Source of the DNA: Oxalobacteraceae bacterium
GTDB taxonomy: Bacteria; Pseudomonadota; Gammaproteobacteria; Burkholderiales; Burkholderiaceae_D
DNA length: 64,000 nt
Direction: 5' to 3'
Assembly (NCBI GenBank): GCA_021298975.1
Contig: JAJTGC010000003.1
Location: 16,299 to 80,298, forward strand
The stretch's first letter is position 1; each line of letters starts with the position of its first letter. The position numbers and the translations under genes are program-made. The notes under the pieces were generated by a model. It did not search any database. It was given only the letters and a program-made list of their open reading frames with translations, and was not told the DNA's origin. This document shows, piece by piece, positions 9,263-16,770 of the stretch.

Positions 9263-9898
9263 CTATGGCTGCAGTCGCTGGAGTGTCCAGTGCTCATCGT
9301 CGCCGCGCGTGTAGACCACCCGATCATGCAGACGCGAGCGTCGGCCTTGCCAGAACTCCATCCAGTCGGGCGTCAATCGATAACCTCCCCAGTGCGCGGG
9401 CCGCGGCGGGTTATCGCCGAATTCTTCGCTCGCCTCATCGAATTGTTTTTCCAGTGATTCCCGGCTATCGATCGGTTTGCTTTGCATTGAGGCGATTGCA
9501 CCCAGTCGGCTCTTGATCGGCCGAATCTGGAAATAGGCATCGCTTTCGGTCGGGTCAACCTGTTCGACACGGCCTTCGATGCGTACCTGACGTTCAAGTT
9601 CGACCCAATGAAAGGTCAGTGCTGCGTGCGGATTCTGCAGCAGATCTCCCCCCTTGCGACTCTGATAATTGGTGTACCAGGTAAAGCCGCGCGCATCGAA
9701 ATCCTTGAGAAGAACGATACGCAGCGATGGTCTGCCGTTGCTGCCGACAGTCGCCAGACTCATGGCGTTCGGTTCGGGTAGCTCTGCTGACAACGCGTCC
9801 TGAAACCAGTGACCGAACTGGATGATGGGATCAGGATCAACCTCGTGTTCCGAGAGCGTGGCCTGGCTATAGTCGCGGCGAAGATCAGCGATGGACAT
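9263..9898 (-). CDS. pdxH: Pyridoxamine/pyridoxine 5'-phosphate oxidase
   Basis: PdxH oxidises pyridoxine or pyridoxamine 5'-phosphate to pyridoxal 5'-phosphate with FMN and oxygen. The 211-residue length is standard. Recognisable parts are RRDYSQ near the start, the FMN-binding [38 protein letters not shown], and the C-terminal [24 protein letters not shown] that binds substrate phosphate. It begins about 60 bases downstream of the MFS gene on the same strand, so the two may share a transcript, but nothing links their functions. Confidence 0.95.
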   Translation of the reverse strand: MSIADLRRDYSQATLSEHEVDPDPIIQFGHWFQDALSAELPEPNAMSLATVGSNGRPSLRIVLLKDFDARGFTWYTNYQSRKGGDLLQNPHAALTFHWVELERQVRIEGRVEQVDPTESDAYFQIRPIKSRLGAIASMQSKPIDSRESLEKQFDEASEEFGDNPPRPAHWGGYRLTPDWMEFWQGRRSRLHDRVVYTRGDDEHWTLQRLQP

Positions 9899-9955
9899 GG
9901 TAGTGAGTGATTGGATTGATGAAGTGAACGAGCAAAAGGTGTCTGTGAATTCGAA

Positions 9956-11119
9956 TCAAAGCGTTTGAAAACGCTTGAAAGCCTTGCGGGCTGCCAGCGG
10001 TATACCGCACGCAATGATCGCACCCAGCCCCCAGAATACGGCAAATTGTCCCAAGGCTGTGCCGGCCGCGCCAAAGGCAATCGGCAACATGACAGCGCTG
10101 GCATTGCCGATGGTGGCGCGTATGCCAATCGCCTCTGCACCCCGACCCGCCGGTGCATTGTGATGCAGTAGCGCCAGTACATTCGGTTGGCTCGTTCCCA
10201 GTGCAAGACCCAGACCCGCAGCGGTAATGGCCATCGTGAGGGGTTGCTGCATGAATGGGAACAGGCAGTAACTGGCCGTTGCTGCGATCAGTGCGCCCGT
10301 GAGAATTTGCCATTCCTTGAAATGTCGGGCGATGCGCGGCATGGCCAGACGAACGATAAACGTCGCCGCCGAGAAGGTAGCCAGAATCATGCCGATGGTC
10401 GAGGCAGAAAAGCCCAGTTGCGAGCCGCGGATCGGTGTGACAAAGGTAAACAAATCCCAGGCGGCGGCCAGCAGAATGCCCACGATATAGATGCGGCGCA
10501 TCTCGGGGTCGAGCAGCATCTGGAAAGCACTGCTTTTGCGTGTACTGACTGGCGCACTGTGTAGCGGCAGATCACGCAGGGCGCCGCTGGCGGCCAGAAT
10601 CAATGCGGTCAGCGCAAACGCGCCGCAGATCAGATAGGCGACGGAGTAGTGCGCGTGATCAATCGCAAAACCGGCAATCAGCGGACCCGTGAAAGCCGAG
10701 ACAGAAAACCCCAGCGACAGCCGACTGAAGTTAGCTGCCCGCTCATCCGGCACCGACAGCGTACCCACCGCATGCTGAGCACCGATGAAGATCGCCATGA
10801 AACCGGTGCCGATCAGTACAACAGCGACATACAAGATGCCCAGACCTTGCACCGTGGCTGCTAGCGTCACGCCCACCGTTGCAAGCGCGCAGCCGGCCAT
10901 CAGCGGCCGACGTACGCCTATTCGGTCAATGAGACGCCCCATGGGCACGGCGAGGAACATCGGAACGAAGGCAAACAGGGCAATCAGCGTCCCGACCGTG
11001 AACTCGGAAGCCTGCAGCGACAGCGCATACAACGCCGTGGTGACGCGCGCGGCGGCCAGCGCCACGTGGGCAGTGACGGCGACACCAATCAGCAGCAACA
11101 AGGGGGAAGGGCGGAGCAC
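9956..11119 (-). CDS. Major facilitator superfamily transporter
   Basis: A 387-residue inner-membrane protein with about twelve hydrophobic segments. The loop after the second helix, GRLIDRIGVRRPL, is the conserved MFS motif A. The substrate cannot be told from sequence; the fold and length fit drug or metabolite exporters. It is divergent from tcdA, with about 70 bases between them that should hold both promoters. The gene precedes pdxH on the same strand. Confidence 0.85.
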   Translation of the reverse strand: MLRPSPLLLLIGVAVTAHVALAAARVTTALYALSLQASEFTVGTLIALFAFVPMFLAVPMGRLIDRIGVRRPLMAGCALATVGVTLAATVQGLGILYVAVVLIGTGFMAIFIGAQHAVGTLSVPDERAANFSRLSLGFSVSAFTGPLIAGFAIDHAHYSVAYLICGAFALTALILAASGALRDLPLHSAPVSTRKSSAFQMLLDPEMRRIYIVGILLAAAWDLFTFVTPIRGSQLGFSASTIGMILATFSAATFIVRLAMPRIARHFKEWQILTGALIAATASYCLFPFMQQPLTMAITAAGLGLALGTSQPNVLALLHHNAPAGRGAEAIGIRATIGNASAVMLPIAFGAAGTALGQFAVFWGLGAIIACGIPLAARKAFKRFQTL

Positions 11120-11192
11120 AGATTCGCAGAGTCAGAAGCAAGGGGCTCTAGTTTAAGTGAGTGCGAGGCCTGCTGTCCGTTAAAATGCAGCG

Positions 11193-12008
11193 ATGGCCCA
11201 AGTTCTTCCTCTTTCCGGCGCAATTACCGCTGATATCGACTTCGAGCGACGCTTTGGCGGCATTGCACGTTTGTACGGCGATACCGCGCTGGCGGCATTT
11301 CGCAACGCGCATGTTTGCGTGATTGGTGTGGGCGGCGTCGGCTCCTGGGCAGTGGAGGCGCTGGCACGCAGCGCAGTCGGGCAGATCACGCTGATTGACC
11401 TCGACCATCTCGCAGAATCGAATGTGAATCGTCAGATTCATGCGCTGACCGACACGCTGGGCAAAGCCAAGGTCGGTGCGCTTGCCGAGCGCATCGCGCA
11501 GATCAATCCCTTTTGTCGTGTCAGCGAGATTGAAGATTTTGTCACTGAAGATAATCTCGCCAGTCTGATCGTGCCGGGTCGTTTTGATTATGTGATTGAT
11601 GCGATCGATAATGCGCGCGCAAAAACCGCCTTGGTGGTGCATTGTCGTGCGCATCAGATACCCGTGGTCATGATAGGCAGTGCCGGTGGCCAGATTGACC
11701 CCACACGCATCGCGATTGTGGATTTGTCCCGCACTGAACAGGAACCCTTGCTTGCGCGCGTTCGCAAGCGTTTGCGTGCGCATCATGGCTTCCCGCGTGG
11801 TACGAAAAATAAATTCGAGATTGATGCCGTGTACTCGACCGAGCCGCTGCGGCACCCTGAATTGTGTGCCACGGATGAGGATGCTCCCGGTATTACCGGA
11901 CTGAATTGCGCCGGCTATGGCTCGGCGGTGGTCGTCACCGCCAGTTTTGGTTTTGTCGCTGCAGGGTTTGTACTGCGCAAGCTGGCCGAGAAAGCAGCAG
12001 AGGTCTGA
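11193..12008 (+). CDS. tcdA: tRNA threonylcarbamoyladenosine dehydratase
   Basis: TcdA (CsdL) uses ATP to cyclise t6A37 of tRNA to ct6A. It is an E1-like ThiF-family protein: RFGGIARLYG near residue 20 is characteristic of the CsdL branch, the nucleotide-binding VIGVGGVGSWAVEALARS spans about 43-60, DLDHLAESNVNRQIHA follows, and DAIDNARAK lies in the middle. The 271 residues match the family. The product acts after Sua5, which is encoded at 3909, although the genes are not adjacent. It converges on the P-type ATPase gene with a 19-base gap. Confidence 0.92.
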   Translation: MAQVLPLSGAITADIDFERRFGGIARLYGDTALAAFRNAHVCVIGVGGVGSWAVEALARSAVGQITLIDLDHLAESNVNRQIHALTDTLGKAKVGALAERIAQINPFCRVSEIEDFVTEDNLASLIVPGRFDYVIDAIDNARAKTALVVHCRAHQIPVVMIGSAGGQIDPTRIAIVDLSRTEQEPLLARVRKRLRAHHGFPRGTKNKFEIDAVYSTEPLRHPELCATDEDAPGITGLNCAGYGSAVVVTASFGFVAAGFVLRKLAEKAAEV

Positions 12009-12027
12009 GCGGCTTTCCCGTTCACAC

Positions 12028-14418
12028 TCAGAGTACCGTTCGCCGCAGCCGCAGCGCATTGGCAATCACCGACACCGAAGACAAACTCATCGCCGCGCTG
12101 GCAATCATGGGCGAGAGCAGCAGGCCGAGCCAAGGGTACAAGACACCTGCGGCAATCGGTACACCCACGAAGTTGTAAACGAACGCGAAAAAGAGATTCT
12201 GCCGGATATTGCGCATGGTCGCGCGTGACAATTGCCTTGCCTTGACGATGCCGCGCAAATCACCTTTGACCAGCACAATGCGAGCGCTGTTCATCGCAAT
12301 ATCGGTGCCGGTACCCATCGCAATGCCCACGCTCGCTTCTGCCAATGCCGGTGCATCATTGATGCCATCACCCGCCATGGCAACAATCTTGCCTTGTTGT
12401 TGCAATGCCTGGACGTGACGGTATTTGTCTTGCGGTAGAACTTCCGCATGTACCGTATCGATCTCCAGTTCTGCGGCAACCGCACGTGCAGTGGTTGCAT
12501 TATCGCCAGTCAGCATCACGATCTTCACGCCCTCTGCATGGAGCTGGCGTATGGCTTCGCGGGTTTCCGGTTTGATGGTGTCAGCGACGCTGATCATGCC
12601 GGCAAATTTCTGCTCAACCGCGACAAACATCACCGTGTGTCCCATGGCGCGCAATTCATCAGCTTTGGATGTGAATGCGGTGATATCAATGCCGGCTTCC
12701 TTCATCAGCAGTGCATTGCCTAGCAACACGGCGTTACCATCGATGCTGCCACGTATCCCTTTGCCGGTAATGGCGTTGAAGCCTGTGACAGGCAAGACAG
12801 GCAGGTTCTGCGCTTTCAAATGTACAAGGATGGCGTGCGCCAGCGGATGCTCGCTCATGCTCTCCAGCGCCGCCGACAGCACCAGCACATCGGCGCGTGC
12901 GAAACCTTCACTGGCAACGATTTGCTGCACCTTCGGTGCGCCTTCGGTGAGCGTACCTGTCTTGTCCACGATGAGGGTATCGACTTTTTCCATCAACTCC
13001 AGCGCTTCGGCATCCTTGATCAGCACGCCTTCCCGCGCACCGCGACCGATACCCACCATGATCGATATGGGCGTCGCCAGCCCGAGTGCGCAGGGACAAG
13101 CAATGATCAGTACGGATACCGCGGCTACCAGGCCGTTCGCCAGTCCCGGTGCTGGTCCCGCTATCGCCCACACGATGAAAGACAGCACGGCAGCGGCGAT
13201 GACGGCGGGTACAAACCAGCCCGATACGCGGTCAGCGAGCTTCTGTATGGGGGCACGCGATCGTCCTGCCTGATTCACCAATTGCACAATTTGCGAGAGC
13301 AAGGTATCCGCACCGATTTTTTCAGCGCGCATCACGAAAGCACCTTGCTGATTGACCGAGCCTGCGATGGCTTTGCTGCCAGCGAGTTTTAGAACCGGCA
13401 TGGCTTCACCCGTCAGCATGGATTCATCCACCGTGGACTCACCCTCGGTGACGAGGCCATCCACCGGTATGTTGCTGCCGGGTCGTACACGCAGCAGATC
13501 GCCGATCTGGACCTGATCCAGTGACACTTCGCGCTCGCCGCCCTCAGCGGTAATTTTGATGGCCGTTGCCGGTGCCAGTGCGAGCAGTGATCTCACGGCG
13601 GCATTCGTTCGGGATCGCGCCCGCAATTCCAGTACCTGACCCAGCAACACCAACGCCACGATGACAGCCGCCGCTTCGAAATACAGCGGTGCCATGCCGT
13701 TCATTCGAAATGCATCGGGCAGCGTTTGCGGGAAGAGCAGCCCGATCGCACTGAACAGCCAGGCCGCCAAGACACCCATGGCAATGAGACTGAACATATT
13801 CAGATGGCCGCTCTTGAAGGAGCGCGCGCCGCGCTCGAGAAATGGCCAGCCAAACCAGAATACGACGGGTGTCGCAAGCAGACCCTGCAGCCAGGCATGG
13901 GTGGCGTGACCGAGCAGTGCGGCACTGTCGATACCTATCCATTCACTCATATTCAAAAACAGTAATGGCAGCGACAGCGCAAGACTGGACCAGAAGCGGC
14001 GGGTCATGTCGTCAAGTTCCGTCGTGTCTTCTTCCATCGTCGCCTGCATGGGCTCGAGTGCCATGCCGCAGATCGGGCAGCTGCCGGGCCCCACCTGCTT
14101 GATCTCCGGATCCATCGGGCAGGTATAGATCGCATCGGCGGGACCCATGGGCTCATTTTTCCGATCGGGCGACAGATAGCGCATCGGATCGGCTGTGAAT
14201 TTGCTCACGCAACCGGTGCTGCAGAAATAGTAGGTCTGACCCGCATGAACGGCCGACTTGTCCGGATTGGCGGCGGCTTTCATGCCGCAGACCGGATCCG
14301 TGTGGGGCTTGTCTTCCGGGGTCGGCGTGGTCGCGGGCGTGCCACCGCGACGCTTGACTTCACGTATCTGCGGCTCAGCCGCGGATGCTTGCGGACGGCG
14401 TAATTCGGTGGATTTCAT
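12028..14418 (-). CDS. Copper-type heavy-metal P1B ATPase with YHS and HMBD N-terminus
   Basis: A 796-residue membrane pump that should expel Cu(I) or Ag(I) from the cytoplasm. Before the first helix it carries a YHS-like domain (DPVCGM at 41-46, FCSTGC at 65-70) and a heavy-metal-binding domain (YTCPMDPEIKQVGPGSCPICGM, about 98-119) rather than the common CxxC HMA domain. The pump core is complete: TGE at 336-338, the CPC metal site in the membrane at 441-443, the phosphorylated Asp in DKTGT at 485-489, SEHPLAH and GDGINDAPAL. It is alone on the minus strand and convergent with tcdA; no CueR-type regulator is adjacent. Confidence 0.92.
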   Translation of the reverse strand: MKSTELRRPQASAAEPQIREVKRRGGTPATTPTPEDKPHTDPVCGMKAAANPDKSAVHAGQTYYFCSTGCVSKFTADPMRYLSPDRKNEPMGPADAIYTCPMDPEIKQVGPGSCPICGMALEPMQATMEEDTTELDDMTRRFWSSLALSLPLLFLNMSEWIGIDSAALLGHATHAWLQGLLATPVVFWFGWPFLERGARSFKSGHLNMFSLIAMGVLAAWLFSAIGLLFPQTLPDAFRMNGMAPLYFEAAAVIVALVLLGQVLELRARSRTNAAVRSLLALAPATAIKITAEGGEREVSLDQVQIGDLLRVRPGSNIPVDGLVTEGESTVDESMLTGEAMPVLKLAGSKAIAGSVNQQGAFVMRAEKIGADTLLSQIVQLVNQAGRSRAPIQKLADRVSGWFVPAVIAAAVLSFIVWAIAGPAPGLANGLVAAVSVLIIACPCALGLATPISIMVGIGRGAREGVLIKDAEALELMEKVDTLIVDKTGTLTEGAPKVQQIVASEGFARADVLVLSAALESMSEHPLAHAILVHLKAQNLPVLPVTGFNAITGKGIRGSIDGNAVLLGNALLMKEAGIDITAFTSKADELRAMGHTVMFVAVEQKFAGMISVADTIKPETREAIRQLHAEGVKIVMLTGDNATTARAVAAELEIDTVHAEVLPQDKYRHVQALQQQGKIVAMAGDGINDAPALAEASVGIAMGTGTDIAMNSARIVLVKGDLRGIVKARQLSRATMRNIRQNLFFAFVYNFVGVPIAAGVLYPWLGLLLSPMIASAAMSLSSVSVIANALRLRRTVL

Positions 14419-14744
14419 AGCTCAGTCCCGGTTGCACAAGGCTGGATTGTCGCCCGAAATGTTATTGGGAAGGTCTCAAAAGATTGCAATAAATCAAATT
14501 TTGCGTGACTTGAAGCGCGAGGGTATCTGCGCTTTTCCCTCGCTGAGGCTGCTCAATGTTAATAAAAAATACATTTATTAGTGCATTTGCACTATATCGC
14601 TAGCGCTCCGATGCTACGTACACTGCCGCCAATGACAAATTTACAACATTTGTCAGAGGGCTGGATGATGACCTCGCGCCGTATCCCAAGAGGTCGGATT
14701 ACCGGCTCACCCAAACGTTTCACTATTTTTTTTGGAGAGTCCTC
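14419..14744 (+). promoter_or_regulatory. Flp pilin leader region with two inverted repeats
   Basis: This 326-base gap separates the divergent P-type ATPase and flp genes and should hold both promoters. Two perfect inverted repeats stand out: TAGTGCA-TT-TGCACTA at 14579-14594, and TGACAAAT with its complement ATTTGTCA across a 7-base spacer at 14633-14655. They could be operator sites or, for the second, an RNA hairpin in the flp leader. An AT-rich stretch lies at 14558-14582. I could not fix the -35/-10 elements with confidence. A GGAGAG ribosome-binding site lies about ten bases before the flp ATG. Confidence 0.45.
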
Positions 14745-14966
14745 ATGCAATTCCTTGTAAATAAAACCAAAGCTTTTTTTGCAGATGAAAGTGGTGCCGT
14801 GGCAATTGAATACGGTTTGCTGGCAGCGCTGATTGCCATCGTTATTGCTGTGTCGGTGCAAGGCCTCGGTACCGAACTCAAAAGTGTATTCGAGAACGTT
14901 AAGACCAAACTGGGCGCTACTGGTGCCAGTGGTGCCACTGGCACCACTGGCACTGGCACGCAATAA
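14745..14966 (+). CDS. flp: Flp/Fap-type pilin with collagen-like tail
   Basis: This is the major subunit of the Flp (Tad) pilus. The 73-residue prepilin has the class IVb signature: a charged leader, then Gly18 followed by AVAIEYGLLAALIAI, so the prepilin peptidase would cut after Gly18 with Glu at +5. A hydrophobic helix runs to about residue 40. The C-terminus from residue 57 is unusual: GAT-GAS-GAT-GTT-GTG, five Gly-X-Y triplets, where most Flp pilins end in a short variable tail. The gene is separated from cpaA by a hairpin, which suggests that flp mRNA is more abundant than that of the downstream genes. Confidence 0.92.
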   Translation: MQFLVNKTKAFFADESGAVAIEYGLLAALIAIVIAVSVQGLGTELKSVFENVKTKLGATGASGATGTTGTGTQ

Positions 14967-15036
14967 ATGACGTCCCGACATCACTTTGCGTGGAACAGGT
15001 AGGACACACCCTGCTTTTCTCCGAAACGTGTCGCTC

Positions 15037-15061
15037 GCCCGCTGCCCGAGATGCAGCGGGC
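15037..15061 (+). terminator. GC-rich hairpin between flp and cpaA
   Basis: GCCCGCTGC and GCAGCGGGC form a perfect 9-base stem with a 7-base loop, 70 bases after the flp stop codon and 32 before the cpaA start. No run of T follows, so it is not a classic intrinsic terminator. It may cause partial termination or protect the 3' end of a short flp transcript, a common arrangement for abundant pilins. Confidence 0.5.
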
Positions 15062-15092
15062 CATCAATCGAACCACCACAGAGCTCTGACCC

Positions 15093-15641
15093 ATGTCATT
15101 TTTTTCCGAATACGCACCACCGTCTCATGCGATTGCCGGCCTGCTGATTGTTGCAATCTTTGCGGCCTGGCATGACTGGTTTCAATGGCGCATACCCAAT
15201 CGTTTGCTGGCAGCCGGCTGTGCCGCGGCACTGATGCTGGCAGCGTTTGCACCGGGTAGCCACGGGATGGCGCATGCCCTTGCAGGCGGTCTCGTGGGAT
15301 TTGCGCTGATCTGGCCTTTCTATTGGCTGGGCGGCATGGCGGCCGGCGATGTGAAGCTGCTGGCCACACTGGGACTGTTCGCCGGTCCCGCGGCGGTCAT
15401 CGATATTGCGCTGATCAGTTTTTTTATCGGGGGGTTGTGGTCAGTGGTCGTGCTGTTGAGCCAAACCACAACCGGCACCTTGATAGTCACCTGCATCAAA
15501 TCGATGCCCTGGCACGCACTGAATTTTCCGCAACGCGCTGCACAGCCAGCGGCCTATGCGAGATCGCGAGGTGCCATTCCCTATGGCGTCGTGATCGGGC
15601 TCGGCGTGGTCGTGTCGATGGGTTTGACCTGGCTGCCTTGA
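15093..15641 (+). CDS. cpaA: Prepilin peptidase of the Tad locus (CpaA/TadV)
   Basis: A 182-residue inner-membrane aspartic protease that removes the leader from Flp and probably the TadE/F pseudopilins. The two expected aspartates are seen in AAWHDWFQWRIPNRLL (first catalytic Asp region) and GGMAAGDVKLLATLGLF (the GxGD-like site). It is the short form without the N-terminal methylase domain, as usual for CpaA/TadV. About five hydrophobic segments are visible. It follows flp and precedes cpaB. Confidence 0.9.
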   Translation: MSFFSEYAPPSHAIAGLLIVAIFAAWHDWFQWRIPNRLLAAGCAAALMLAAFAPGSHGMAHALAGGLVGFALIWPFYWLGGMAAGDVKLLATLGLFAGPAAVIDIALISFFIGGLWSVVVLLSQTTTGTLIVTCIKSMPWHALNFPQRAAQPAAYARSRGAIPYGVVIGLGVVVSMGLTWLP

Positions 15642-15647
15642 TCCATC

Positions 15648-15712
15648 AACGGTATCGATAAAGGGTATCGATAAAGGGTCGCGATAAAAGATCCCGATAA
15701 AGCGCCCGATAA
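15648..15712 (+). repeat. Degenerate 13-base tandem repeat upstream of cpaB
   Basis: Between cpaA and cpaB the sequence repeats a 13-base unit close to GGTATCGATAAAG about five times: two nearly identical copies, then copies with CGCGATAAA, CCCGATAAA and CCCGATAAG. All keep GATAA. Copy number could change by slippage and alter the spacing upstream of cpaB. Confidence 0.7.
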
Positions 15713-15751
15713 GACATGAATCGTCAATTGCAGGAAAGGTGGGGAAGATAC

Positions 15752-16735
15752 ATGAAAAATACAAGAACCTGGGTCATGTTGGGAGTCGCTGTGGTGTGCG
15801 GATTACTGGCCGTCATACTCGCCGCACAGTGGTTAACGAATCAATCATCACGAGGTGTCGAACGTATTGCGGTTGCAGCGAGTGATATCAGTCTTGGGCA
15901 GCGCCTGACGCCTGATCTTGTGACACTCGTCGACTGGCCCGCCTCAAGTACACCACCGGGTGCCTTTAAAGACATTGCCGCATTGGAGGGGCGCGTGCTG
16001 CGCACCAGCTTGTTGCGAGGAGAAGCGGTGATCGATGCCAAGCTCGCGCCCTTGGGAACCACCGGTGGTTTGTCCGCCGTCATTGGCGAGGGCCGGCGTG
16101 CCATGACCGTCAGAGTCAATGACGTGATTGGCGTTGCCGGATTTGCGTTGCCGGGAAATTACGTCGACATCCTCGTCAGTACCCAGCGCGATAACGAAAA
16201 CAATTCATCCCGCGACAAACAGATTTCCAAAATTGTCCTTGAGCGCATTCTGGTGCTGGCAGTTGCTCAGGACGTCGGGCGTGATGAAACCAAGCCACGT
16301 GTTGTCAATGCAGTCACCCTGGAGGTGACGCCGGCGCAGGCAGAAAAACTCGATCTCGCGCGCAGTGTTGGCAGCCTGTCGCTGGTGCTGCGCAATCAGA
16401 TGGATCCTCAGGCAGCCAGTACGGAGGGTGCGATGAAATCGTCACTGCTTGATGAGCGCCTGATACCGCTGGAAAAACAAAAAATTGTGCAAAGTCCGCC
16501 AGTGGCTGCTTCGGCCAGGAAAAAAATCAAACAAGACATGAGTGCGACGACATCTGAAGTCATTGCTACAGAAAATAATTTGGTATCTGAAGTCATTCCT
16601 GCAGAAAAAAATCCGCTATCTGAAACAAAAACAGCGCCAGTCGCAACACCTGCTGTCAATAACGCTGCCGCGATGTCGGAAATTTTTTGTGTCGGCGTCA
16701 TCAACGGAGTAAGAAATTCTACTGAGTGCTACTGA
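15752..16735 (+). CDS. cpaB: Flp pilus assembly protein CpaB (RcpC)
   Basis: CpaB is a periplasmic protein anchored by an N-terminal helix that helps the secretin assemble. The protein of about 327 residues has the membrane segment WVMLGVAVVCGLLAVILA, then an SAF-like domain (ERIAVAASDISLGQRLTPDLV), the LRGEAVIDAKL segment, and the RcpC domain with VIGVAGFALPGNYVDILVS. ATG 15752 has a GGGGAAG ribosome-binding site; the upstream ATG at 15716 does not. After the conserved part comes a tail with two 33-base coding repeats (SEVIATENNLV and SEVIPAEKNPL, 16553-16618) and an end with two cysteines, both unusual for CpaB. Confidence 0.9.
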   Translation: MKNTRTWVMLGVAVVCGLLAVILAAQWLTNQSSRGVERIAVAASDISLGQRLTPDLVTLVDWPASSTPPGAFKDIAALEGRVLRTSLLRGEAVIDAKLAPLGTTGGLSAVIGEGRRAMTVRVNDVIGVAGFALPGNYVDILVSTQRDNENNSSRDKQISKIVLERILVLAVAQDVGRDETKPRVVNAVTLEVTPAQAEKLDLARSVGSLSLVLRNQMDPQAASTEGAMKSSLLDERLIPLEKQKIVQSPPVAASARKKIKQDMSATTSEVIATENNLVSEVIPAEKNPLSETKTAPVATPAVNNAAAMSEIFCVGVINGVRNSTECY

Positions 16736-16770
16736 ACTCCCAAACTTACGTGGAAAAGAGGAGAGACATC

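Noticed and set aside
11148..12065. Long minus-strand ORF opposite tcdA
   Set aside because: It has no domain signature and its length follows from codon bias of tcdA on the other strand.
14258..14581. Plus-strand ORF ahead of flp
   Set aside because: It starts inside the ATPase gene on the other strand and has no coding character in its free part.
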